Positions 1 through 5,380 of a stretch of DNA of 5,380 nucleotides are shown one piece after another. Where the stretch lies: contig CAYGVJ010000212.1 in assembly GCA_964353255.1 (NCBI GenBank), positions 1-5,380 on the forward strand, read 5' to 3'. Within the stretch, counting starts at the first letter, position 1; every line of letters starts with the position of its first letter. Origin of the DNA: VFZS01 sp964353255 (GTDB taxonomy: Bacteria; Acidobacteriota; Terriglobia; Bryobacterales; Bryobacteraceae). The translations under genes and the position numbers were made by a program. The notes under the pieces are model-generated. The model did no database searches, was not told the DNA's origin, and saw only the letters and a program-made list of their open reading frames with translations.

Positions 1-1472
1 GGCGGCGGCCGGAAGAAGCGGCTGGCGAGATAACCGACGCCCCACAGAACTACGTGCCCCAGGGCGCCGATGGTCAGGTCGTTGCCGCGGTAGTTGAGCG
101 GGCCGAGATCGACGAGGTTCCGGTTGGTGAGCACGGCCCAGAGCGTGCATAGCAGGCTGGCGGCGATGCCGATGTAAGCGCCCTGCGCGGTGGCGCGGCG
201 GGACAGGAAAGCCAGCAGAAACAAGCCCGCCAGGCCTCCGGAAACGATGGCCGAAACCGCAAACCACATCGAGAGGGCGCTGCCGCTGGTGTGGGCCAGA
301 ATGAGCGCGGAGGCGGCGCTCAGCGCGCCGATCACCGCCACCAGCACCTTGGCCATCCGCAGGCGCTGCGGGTCCGTGGCGCGCGGCCGCAGCGCGCGGT
401 AGAAGTCCTCGACGCCGACCACGGCCAGGCAGTTCAGGTCGCTGGCCAGCATGGTCATGGCCGCGCCGATCAAGGCGGCCATGAACAGGCCAGCGACGCC
501 CGGCGGCAGATGGGTGGCGATGAAGTGCGGAAACACCTGGTCGGCTTTCGTGACGTATGAGGGTAGCCGCTCGCCGGTGAGCCTGTAGAAAGACCAGGTG
601 CAGGTGCCAATGAGCATGAAGACCGCCCAGACCGGAACGCACAGGGCGGCGCCGAGCGCCACTCCTTTCAGCGCGCCGCGGTCGGATTTGGCCACCAGGT
701 ACCGCTGAACCACCGTCTGGTCGGCGGTGTAACGCTGCAAGTACCAGAAGAAGCCGTAAAGGATGAGAACCACGACGGTCGGGCTGGTGAAGTCGAGGCT
801 CGTGCTGCCGAGCTTGAATTTGCCGTTCTCGGCCGCCACCTGGAAGACGGCGGAGGGGCCGCCCGCCGGGAGGAACAGCAGGTAGCCCAGGCAGACGAAT
901 ACGCCCACCCAGGTGATGAACGCCTGGATGACATCGGTCCAGATGACGGCCTGCATTCCGCCGATCAGCGTGTAGAAGATCATCACCGCGCCGACGATGA
1001 GGATGACGGAATCGATGCTCCAACCGGTCATGCTGTTGATGGTCAGCGCCATGAGGTAGAAGACGAAGGCCATCTTGGAGAAGTGGGCCAGCGAAAAAGC
1101 GATGGAGGCGTAGACGCGCGCCGGCCGGCCGAACCGTTTCTCGAAGTACTCGTAGGTGCTCATGCCGACGACGCGGCGGTAGAAGGGAACAATCACGGCG
1201 CCGACGAGGATGAGGACGCCAACCACCATGAAGCCGGGCACCAGCAGCGACCAGTCCTTGGCGTAGGAGGAGCCGGGATAGGCGACGAAAGTGACGCTGG
1301 AGATCAACGTGGCCAGCAGGGAGAGGCCCATGGCCCAGGAAGGCACGCTCCGCCGGGCGACGAAATAGGTCTCGGTGGAGGTCTGGCGGCGCGAGAACTT
1401 GAGGCCGATCGAGGCCATGCCGGCCATGTACAGGACGATGACGAGCAGATCCAGCCAGCGGGCCCCGGCCAT
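1..1472 (-). CDS. Sodium:solute symporter (SSS family), C-terminal end cut by window edge
   Basis: This is a cytoplasmic-membrane secondary transporter that probably couples inward Na+ flow to uptake of a small organic solute; the substrate cannot be read from the sequence. The frame is open from an ATG at 1472 to the left edge, with 490 residues visible and no stop. SSS proteins usually have about 450-600 residues, so little is likely missing. Hydrophobic segments alternate with short loops throughout, starting with residues 6-26 (WLDLLVIVLYMAGM). Family hallmarks are GGMQAVIWTDVIQ at 171-183, the DQTVVQRYLVAKS block at 251-263, and a GAAMTMLASDLN segment at 336-347 where the Na2 sodium site lies in characterised members. 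The start ATG overlaps the upstream dehydrogenase stop by one base (TGATG), with AAGGA nine bases before it (1482-1486), so it is the last visible gene of an iclR-dehydrogenase-symporter operon and is probably translationally coupled. The family call is firm; the solute (sugar, sugar acid or carboxylate) is inferred only from neighbours. Confidence 0.93.
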   Translation of the reverse strand, partial: MAGARWLDLLVIVLYMAGMASIGLKFSRRQTSTETYFVARRSVPSWAMGLSLLATLISSVTFVAYPGSSYAKDWSLLVPGFMVVGVLILVGAVIVPFYRRVVGMSTYEYFEKRFGRPARVYASIAFSLAHFSKMAFVFYLMALTINSMTGWSIDSVILIVGAVMIFYTLIGGMQAVIWTDVIQAFITWVGVFVCLGYLLFLPAGGPSAVFQVAAENGKFKLGSTSLDFTSPTVVVLILYGFFWYLQRYTADQTVVQRYLVAKSDRGALKGVALGAALCVPVWAVFMLIGTCTWSFYRLTGERLPSYVTKADQVFPHFIATHLPPGVAGLFMAALIGAAMTMLASDLNCLAVVGVEDFYRALRPRATDPQRLRMAKVLVAVIGALSAASALILAHTSGSALSMWFAVSAIVSGGLAGLFLLAFLSRRATAQGAYIGIAASLLCTLWAVLTNRNLVDLGPLNYRGNDLTIGALGHVVLWGVGYLASRFFRPP

Positions 1473-2347
1473 CAGTTCTGGTCCTTCCGGAAGGCGTGGA
1501 TGATGGCGCTGTTGTCGGCGGCACCGTGACCCGCGGCCTCGACCTGCTCGAGCAGGGTCCGGTGGAGGGTCGAGAGGGGAAGGCGCGCGCCGTAGCGCTC
1601 GCCCGAGGCCAGAATCAAGAGCACGTCTTTGAGGTGCTGGGAGAGGCGCGCCTCGGGCTCGAAATCGCCGGCCAGCATCTTGGGGCCCTTGGTGTCCATC
1701 ACGCCCGAGTAGGCGGGTCCGGACTTCAGGATCTCGAGGGCTTCCGCGGGATCGATGCCGCAGGCGCGCGCGTACTCGAGCGCCTCAGCCAGCACGGCGC
1801 GGTTGAGGCCGAGGACGAGGTTCAGCACGAGCTTCATGCGCGCGCCGCTGCCGCACGGGCCGACGTGGAAGGCCTTCCGGCAACACAGCGCGAACAGGTC
1901 CGCGCAGCGGGCGTAGGCCGCAGGGTCCCCGCCGCAGATGATGATGGCTTCGCCCGCGCGGACCTGGCGGCTGGAGCCGCCCACCGTGGCGTCGAGGTAA
2001 GCGACGCCGCTTCGGGCCAGGCGCGCGCCGAAGGCGGCCGTCTCTTCGGGCTCGCCGGTAGTGGTGTCGATGACGATGGCGCCGGGCTGTAGGCGGGGCG
2101 AGATCTCCTCGAGGACCGTGTCCGCGATCGCCGACGTGGGCAGGCTCAGAAGCAAGCGCTGGCAGGCGGCCGCGACCTCCGCAGCCGACTGCGCGGAGCC
2201 GCCGCCCAGGCGGCGCAGGTTCTCGACCTGCTCCGGCCGCACGTCGTACCCGATGATCCGGAACCCGCCGGCCAGCAGGCGCTCCGCCAAGGCCGTCCCC
2301 AGGAGGCCCAAACCGACGATGCCCAATCGCTCGGGAGCTTTCGGCAA
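1472..2347 (-). CDS. NAD(P)-dependent beta-hydroxyacid dehydrogenase, 3-hydroxyisobutyrate dehydrogenase-like
   Basis: This is a cytoplasmic oxidoreductase of 291 residues, normal for the family, which interconverts beta-hydroxyacids and semialdehydes (3-hydroxyisobutyrate, tartronate semialdehyde, L-threonate and similar). An N-terminal Rossmann fold has the GLGLLG loop at 12-17, and D35 after the second strand (IIGYDVRPE) suggests NAD rather than NADP. The substrate-loop region is DATVGGSSRQVRAG at 119-132. The catalytic lysine is K172 with N176 (MKLVLN), followed by the all-helical domain with K240-D241 and D278-N279-S280. The start is TTG at 2347-2345: AGGAG lies six bases upstream, and the Rossmann strand begins at residue 8, so no N-terminal sequence is missing. 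It follows the iclR stop by 19 nt and overlaps the symporter start. The substrate loop reads GGS where most relatives have SGG, so glyoxylate-cycle or valine-pathway names should not be assigned. A sugar-acid-derived substrate is an inference from context. Confidence 0.93.
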   Translation of the reverse strand: MPKAPERLGIVGLGLLGTALAERLLAGGFRIIGYDVRPEQVENLRRLGGGSAQSAAEVAAACQRLLLSLPTSAIADTVLEEISPRLQPGAIVIDTTTGEPEETAAFGARLARSGVAYLDATVGGSSRQVRAGEAIIICGGDPAAYARCADLFALCCRKAFHVGPCGSGARMKLVLNLVLGLNRAVLAEALEYARACGIDPAEALEILKSGPAYSGVMDTKGPKMLAGDFEPEARLSQHLKDVLLILASGERYGARLPLSTLHRTLLEQVEAAGHGAADNSAIIHAFRKDQN

Positions 2348-2353
2348 GTGATT

Positions 2354-2358
2354 CTCCT
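2354..2358 (-). promoter_or_regulatory. Ribosome binding site fixing a TTG start
   Basis: On the minus strand this reads AGGAG, six bases before the TTG at 2347-2345. It lies in the 19-nt gap after the iclR stop. It is the main reason to accept a TTG start for the dehydrogenase. Confidence 0.75.
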
Positions 2359-2366
2359 GTTCCGCT

Positions 2367-3215
2367 TCAGCTTGTCCCCGGCGCAGTGGTCGAACCCGAT
2401 ATGCGCAGGATCCTGGCCATGGTTTCGGCCGCCTTCATGACCGGCCCGGCGGTGTGCGCCACGTACTCCTCCAACGCGCAGGTAAACGAGGGAGCCGCGG
2501 CGCTGAGGGCAGCCCAGGGCTGACCGTCCGGGTCGAGTATCGGCGCGGCGATCACGCGAACGCCCAGCACCGTGTCCTGGTCGGAGAGCGCGTAACCCAG
2601 TTTCCGCACCAACTCCAGGCGGGCTTCGATTTCGGGAATCGAAACCGGCGTGTGCGGGGTGAGCTTGACCCGCTCCCGCAGGTTCATCACGTGCAGGCGC
2701 TGCTCAAGCGGCAGGTGGGCCAGGATGGCATGGCCGACGGCGGTGGAATAAGCGGGCACGCGCGAGCCAATGCGCTGCGTCACTCCCAGCCGCCCCAAAC
2801 CGAGTTGCACGCGTTCCACATAGACGCAATCCGCGCCGTCGAGCACGGCGATGCTCGCGGCCTCGTTGATCGGCCCGACCAGCGATCGCAGGATGGGCCG
2901 GGCGATTGCGTGCAAGTCCATTCGTCCAATGGCGTTGAAACCGAGGTCGAGGACTTTCAAGCCCAGACGGTACCGCTTGTGATCCTCGCTTTGCCGCACG
3001 TACCCCAGCATGACCAGCGTCTTCAGCAATCGGAAAGTGGTTCCCGCGTCCAAGGCGGCGCGCTCGGCGATCTGCGACAAGGTCATCTCGGGCTCCTGGG
3101 CGTCGAACACTTCCAGGACGCGGAATCCTTTGGCCAGCGAAAGAACTACGCTTTTGGCCGACGCAGGGGAGAGGGCGGCGGGCCAGTTGCTGGGAGCGGC
3201 ACGTGTTAGCGGGAT
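2367..3215 (-). CDS. IclR-family transcriptional regulator (start codon unusual, probably ATC)
   Basis: This is a DNA-binding regulator with an N-terminal winged helix-turn-helix and a C-terminal effector-binding domain; IclR proteins usually repress nearby catabolic genes until a small carboxylate or sugar-derived ligand binds. Numbering is from the proposed ATC at 3215. Residues about 22-37 (SVVLSLAKGFRVLEVF) form the first HTH helix, 45-85 (TLSQIAERAALDAGTTFRLL, then wing) the recognition helix and wing, and about 100-270 the ligand domain, including VTQRIGSRVPAY, the TAVGHAILAHLP block and an IclR-like GYALSDQD signature. No ATG, GTG or TTG occurs in frame between the TAG at 3260-3258 and the GTG at 3110. 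That GTG would give 247 residues but delete the first helix. ATC with AAGGAGG four bases upstream gives 282 residues, typical for the family. The gene heads the leftward operon and probably autoregulates through the palindrome in its leader. The family is certain; the 5' end is not. Confidence 0.85.
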   Translation of the reverse strand: MPLTRAAPSNWPAALSPASAKSVVLSLAKGFRVLEVFDAQEPEMTLSQIAERAALDAGTTFRLLKTLVMLGYVRQSEDHKRYRLGLKVLDLGFNAIGRMDLHAIARPILRSLVGPINEAASIAVLDGADCVYVERVQLGLGRLGVTQRIGSRVPAYSTAVGHAILAHLPLEQRLHVMNLRERVKLTPHTPVSIPEIEARLELVRKLGYALSDQDTVLGVRVIAAPILDPDGQPWAALSAAAPSFTCALEEYVAHTAGPVMKAAETMARILRISGSTTAPGTS

Positions 3216-3219
3216 GGGG

Positions 3220-3226
3220 CCTCCTT
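3220..3226 (-). promoter_or_regulatory. Perfect Shine-Dalgarno AAGGAGG of the IclR gene
   Basis: On the minus strand AAGGAGG is followed by CCCC and then ATC (3215-3213). No ordinary start codon in the regulator's frame follows within range, so this site is the main argument for initiation at or near that ATC. The four-base spacing is shorter than optimal. Its first bases overlap the right arm (CCGAA) of the adjacent operator-like palindrome, so a bound repressor would cover it at the DNA level. Confidence 0.5.
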
Positions 3227-3237
3227 CGGATACCGAA
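3225..3237. promoter_or_regulatory. Operator-like palindrome, copy 1 (iclR leader)
   Basis: TTCGG-ATA-CCGAA is an inverted repeat with 5-bp arms and a 3-bp spacer. Its first 12 bases recur exactly at 3363-3374. It lies between the predicted leftward promoter and the regulator's start, about 10-25 bases after the expected transcription start, where a bound repressor would block its own operon. IclR-family dimers bind short palindromes of this size; assignment to this IclR is inferred from position and duplication. Confidence 0.6.
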
Positions 3238-3254
3238 ACTTGACTCGACAGATC

Positions 3255-3284
3255 ATCCTAACACTGGTTCGTGCGCAGGGTCAA
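3255..3284 (-). promoter_or_regulatory. Predicted sigma70-type promoter for the leftward iclR-dehydrogenase-symporter operon
   Basis: Read on the minus strand, TTGACC (3284-3279) is followed after 18 bases by TAGGAT (3260-3255, four of six matches to TATAAT), preceded by TGT as an extended -10. Transcription would start near 3248, leaving a leader of about 33 nt containing operator copy 1 and AAGGAGG. Its -35 is 24 bp from the facing promoter's -35. Confidence 0.5.
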
Positions 3285-3308
3285 CAGCATTCTAGTTTAG
3301 TGAAGGGA

Positions 3309-3337
3309 TTGACTTCGGCGAGACAACGTGATAAGTT
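3309..3337 (+). promoter_or_regulatory. Predicted sigma70-type promoter for the rightward DUF6807-oxidoreductase operon
   Basis: TTGACT (3309-3314), a 17-base spacer and TAAGTT (3332-3337), with TGA before it as an extended -10 (TG at 3329-3330). The -10 is weak (three of six), offset by the good -35, ideal spacing and extended element. Transcription would start near 3344, giving a leader of about 39 nt that carries operator copy 2. Confidence 0.5.
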
Positions 3338-3362
3338 TTTTGTGAGCCGAGGCGAAATATTT

Positions 3363-3375
3363 TTCGGATACCGAG
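3363..3375. promoter_or_regulatory. Operator-like palindrome, copy 2 (DUF6807 leader)
   Basis: TTCGG-ATA-CCGAG shares an exact 12-bp core (TTCGGATACCGA) with copy 1 at 3225-3236; only the last arm base differs, leaving 4-bp perfect arms. It ends eight bases before the ATG at 3383 and lies downstream of the predicted rightward promoter. A second inverted repeat, CGAAA-TATT-TTTCG (3353-3366), overlaps its left arm. Binding by the adjacent IclR protein is inferred. Confidence 0.6.
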
Positions 3376-3382
3376 ACCGGTA

Positions 3383-4297
3383 ATGCGATCCACTCTGTTG
3401 TGCTTGATGCTCGCCGGTGCCCTGGCTCAGGCTCAGGTGAGCTTCAAGGCCGGCCCCGGCAAGATCGAAGTGGCCATCGACGGCCAGCCGTTCTCGAACC
3501 TCTACTACGGGCCGGAGTGGCCCCAGCCGTTCCTGCATCCGCTGCGTGCGGCCTCGGGCGTGGCGGTGACGCGGGGCTATCCGGTGGAGAAGATCGCAGG
3601 TGAGAGCCAGGATCACACCTCGCACCACGGTCTATGGTACGCGCACGGCGACATCAACGGCGTGGATTTCTGGCGCGACAAGGGGCCGGAGGTGACCGGG
3701 CGGATCGTGCCTCGATCCACGCCCCAGGCCTCCGGGGACACCGTGCGGGGTGAGTTCGATCTGGTGACCCCGGAGAAGAAGATCATCGGGTCGATGGAGC
3801 AGGTTTTCCGATTCGCGGCCCGCGGCCCCGACCGCGTGGTGGACGTGCGGGTGACTATCCGTGCCGATCAGGGTACCGCGCTCAGGCTGGGCGACACTGA
3901 AGAAGCTGGCTTGGCGATGCGGCTACGCGACGAGTTCCGGGAGGACCGGGGCGCGGTATTGAGCAATTCCGACGGCCTCACCGGGACCAAAAACATCTGG
4001 GGCAGGCGCGCCAAGTGGGTGGACTACTCGGCGGCAGTGGGGAGCGAGAAGATCGGGGTCACAATTTTGGATCATCCCGCCAACCCCAAGTACCCGACCT
4101 ATTGGCACGCCCGCGGCTACGGCCTGTGCGCGGCGAATCCGTTCGGGGAAACCAGCTTCCTCAAGACGCGGGATGGCTCACTGACGGTGCCGGCGGGAGG
4201 ACGCCTGACCTTCCGCTACCGGGTGGTGATTCACCCCGGCGGCGTCGATCCGGCAGAGGTCGCGCGCTGGGCGGCGGATTTCGCCAAGGAGAAATGA
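3383..4297 (+). CDS. Secreted DUF6807 family protein (database name 'PmoA family')
   Basis: The function is not established. The protein has 304 residues, full length for the DUF6807 group often labelled PmoA; it is not the methane monooxygenase membrane subunit, since the mature part has no membrane spans. Residues 1-17 form a Sec-type signal peptide (MRS, hydrophobic LLCLMLAGAL, then AQA before Q18), so it should act in the periplasm or outside. The mature part is predicted mostly beta. Conserved-looking blocks are DHTSHHGLWYAHGDINGVDFW at 77-97 and a second block at 230-255 with D230-H231, N234-P235, W241-H242-A243-R244 and N252-P253-F254-G255. The dense His, Asp and Trp residues suggest a carbohydrate or metal site, which is inference. 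The start was chosen because it begins the signal peptide; the Shine-Dalgarno is weak (GAG, seven bases upstream). It leads the rightward operon, one base before the next gene's ATG. Such genes often neighbour Gfo/Idh/MocA oxidoreductases in Acidobacteriota and Planctomycetota. Confidence 0.88.
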   Translation: MRSTLLCLMLAGALAQAQVSFKAGPGKIEVAIDGQPFSNLYYGPEWPQPFLHPLRAASGVAVTRGYPVEKIAGESQDHTSHHGLWYAHGDINGVDFWRDKGPEVTGRIVPRSTPQASGDTVRGEFDLVTPEKKIIGSMEQVFRFAARGPDRVVDVRVTIRADQGTALRLGDTEEAGLAMRLRDEFREDRGAVLSNSDGLTGTKNIWGRRAKWVDYSAAVGSEKIGVTILDHPANPKYPTYWHARGYGLCAANPFGETSFLKTRDGSLTVPAGGRLTFRYRVVIHPGGVDPAEVARWAADFAKEK

Positions 4298-4298
4298 G

Positions 4299-5380
4299 AT
4301 GAGGCGGCGCTACTTTCTTCAGTCGGCGGCGGCTGCGGCCACCGTTCGGCCGAGTCGCTCGGCGGCCAACCGGGTGAATGTGGCGGTGGTGGGGCTGCGC
4401 GGCCGGGGCAAGGCCCTGGTGAACGTGTTTGCCGCGATTCCCGACGTGAGTGTGGGGTACCTGGTCGAGGTGGACGGGCGGGTGGTGGCTCCGGTGGTGG
4501 ACGCCTTGGAGAAGGCCACCAACAAGCGGCCTAAGGTAGTGACCGACATGCGGCGGGCGCTCGAGGACCGCTGGATCGACGCCGTGGTCATCGCTACGCC
4601 CGATCACTGGCACGCACCGGCGACACTGCTGGCCTGCGAGGCGGGCAAGGACGTTTACGTCGAGAAGCCGTGTTCGCACAACGTCCGGGAAGGCCGGATG
4701 ATGGTGGAGGCAGCGCGTAGGACCAAGCGGATCGTGCAACACGGCACGCAGGCGCGCAGCCGGCCGTCCACGCAGCAGGCTATCGAGTACGTCCGCTCAG
4801 GCAAAATCGGCCAGGTGCTCATGGCCAAGGCCTGGGACGTCCAGCGGCGCAAGGACATTGGGCACAAGGAAGACGCAGCGGTTCCGCCGGGGGTGGACTA
4901 CGACACCTGGGTAGGGCCGGCGCTCTGGATGCCGTTCAACGAGAACCGGTTCCACGAATACTGGCACTGGCACTGGAATTTCGGCACCGGAGACGCGGGC
5001 AACGACGGGGCGCACCAGATCGACCAGGCCCGCTGGGCGCTGGGGGTGGACTACCCGTTAGAGGTCAGCGGCCTGGGACGCAAGCTCTATTTCCGGGACG
5101 ATCAGCAGACGCCGGATACTATGACTATCACCTTCAACTATCCCGGCAAGGTCATGATATTCGAGATGCGCCTCTGGAACTCCTACAAGTTGGAGGGGGT
5201 GGACAACGGGGTCGCCGTTTACGGTTCCGACGGGATGGTGCAGATCGGCCGCTGGGCCGATGGGGCCGGTTTCAAGGTTTTCGATGCGGACGGAAAGGTG
5301 GCGCTGTTCGAAAGGGGAGGCCGCGGCGATTCGCACGCGGCGAACTTCATCGACTGCGTGCGCAGCCGCCAGGCGCCGAA
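4299..5380 (+). CDS. Gfo/Idh/MocA family oxidoreductase with Tat leader, C-terminal end cut by window edge
   Basis: This is an NAD(P)-dependent oxidoreductase of the glucose-fructose oxidoreductase / inositol dehydrogenase family, acting on a sugar, sugar acid or glycoside. It opens with a twin-arginine-like leader, RRRYFLQS then an Ala-rich stretch, suggesting folded export with cofactor already bound, as in Zymomonas glucose-fructose oxidoreductase. The Rossmann domain begins near residue 26 with GLRGRG at 32-37 and D59 after strand two. Further family motifs are DHWHAP at 102-107, the EKP motif with catalytic-type K123 at 122-124, and GDAGNDGAHQIDQARWALG at 231-249, where H239 is the likely active-site histidine. 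A total of 360 codons are visible without a stop; members of this exported group usually run about 400-450, so the end lies outside. AAGGAG at 4286-4291, seven bases before the ATG, lies inside the DUF6807 gene and the intergenic gap is 1 nt, so coupling is likely. The substrate is unknown. Confidence 0.93.
   Translation, partial: MRRRYFLQSAAAAATVRPSRSAANRVNVAVVGLRGRGKALVNVFAAIPDVSVGYLVEVDGRVVAPVVDALEKATNKRPKVVTDMRRALEDRWIDAVVIATPDHWHAPATLLACEAGKDVYVEKPCSHNVREGRMMVEAARRTKRIVQHGTQARSRPSTQQAIEYVRSGKIGQVLMAKAWDVQRRKDIGHKEDAAVPPGVDYDTWVGPALWMPFNENRFHEYWHWHWNFGTGDAGNDGAHQIDQARWALGVDYPLEVSGLGRKLYFRDDQQTPDTMTITFNYPGKVMIFEMRLWNSYKLEGVDNGVAVYGSDGMVQIGRWADGAGFKVFDADGKVALFERGGRGDSHAANFIDCVRSRQAP

Noticed and set aside
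1083..2092. Two open frames on the plus strand (148 and 198 codons)
   Set aside because: They are antisense to the symporter and dehydrogenase, low-complexity and without motifs, so they are shadows of real genes.
2454..3209. A 251-codon open frame on the plus strand
   Set aside because: It lies entirely antisense to the IclR gene, whose protein has clear family motifs. The plus-strand translation has no recognisable domain and arises from high-GC codon bias.
3336..3341. A run of T residues in the intergenic region as a possible terminator
   Set aside because: There is no GC-rich stem before the T run, and the genes on both sides diverge from here, so no terminator is expected.
3281..3628. 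A 115-codon minus-strand frame crossing the intergenic region
   Set aside because: It would start inside the DUF6807 gene and cross both predicted promoters. It has no Shine-Dalgarno or domain, and its composition is what antisense high-GC DNA gives.
3383..4297. Reading the 'PmoA' database name as particulate methane monooxygenase subunit A
   Set aside because: The protein has a signal peptide and a soluble His/Trp-rich mature part with no transmembrane helices, which matches DUF6807 and not the membrane PmoA subunit. There is no sign of methane oxidation genes.
4161..4742. A 193-codon open frame on the minus strand
   Set aside because: It overlaps the end of DUF6807 and the start of the Gfo/Idh/MocA gene, both with strong family motifs; its His/Pro/Arg-rich translation resembles nothing known.

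Overview
The window is a compact, GC-rich bacterial locus with five genes in two divergent transcription units and almost no spare DNA. The gene set is a sodium:solute symporter, a 3-hydroxyisobutyrate-dehydrogenase-like enzyme, an IclR regulator, a DUF6807 ('PmoA'-annotated) protein and a Tat-signalled Gfo/Idh/MocA oxidoreductase. With the high GC, this looks most like a soil-type Acidobacteriota (Solibacter/Bryobacter-like) or a related Planctomycetota-like heterotroph. That assignment is inference from gene content, because no rRNA or other marker is present.

Leftward unit (minus strand, read from about 3250 down to 1): an IclR-family repressor (2367-3215 with the start proposed here), then after 19 nt a beta-hydroxyacid dehydrogenase (1472-2347, TTG start behind a clear Shine-Dalgarno), then with a one-base TGATG overlap a sodium:solute symporter that runs off the left edge with 490 residues visible. 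The spacing indicates one operon.

Control region (about 3216-3382): two back-to-back sigma70-type promoters, each with a TTGAC(C/T) -35 and a TGN-extended -10. Two copies of the same 12-bp sequence, TTCGGATACCGA, lie downstream of them, one in each untranslated leader, 8-9 nt before each divergent start. They look like paired operators for the adjacent IclR protein, giving autoregulation plus control of the facing genes. The IclR reading frame has no ATG, GTG or TTG at the position where the protein should begin. An ATC codon behind a perfect AAGGAGG is the best candidate.

Rightward unit (plus strand, 3383 to the right edge): a secreted DUF6807 protein (3383-4297), then after a 1-nt gap a Gfo/Idh/MocA oxidoreductase with a twin-arginine leader (4299 to the edge, 360 residues visible). 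Its Shine-Dalgarno lies inside the end of the DUF6807 gene.

Working model (inference): the exported pair modifies a sugar, sugar acid or glycoside outside the cytoplasm. The symporter imports the product, the cytoplasmic dehydrogenase oxidises or reduces it, and IclR senses an intermediate and controls both directions. No RNA genes, mobile elements, CRISPR arrays or convincing terminators were seen.
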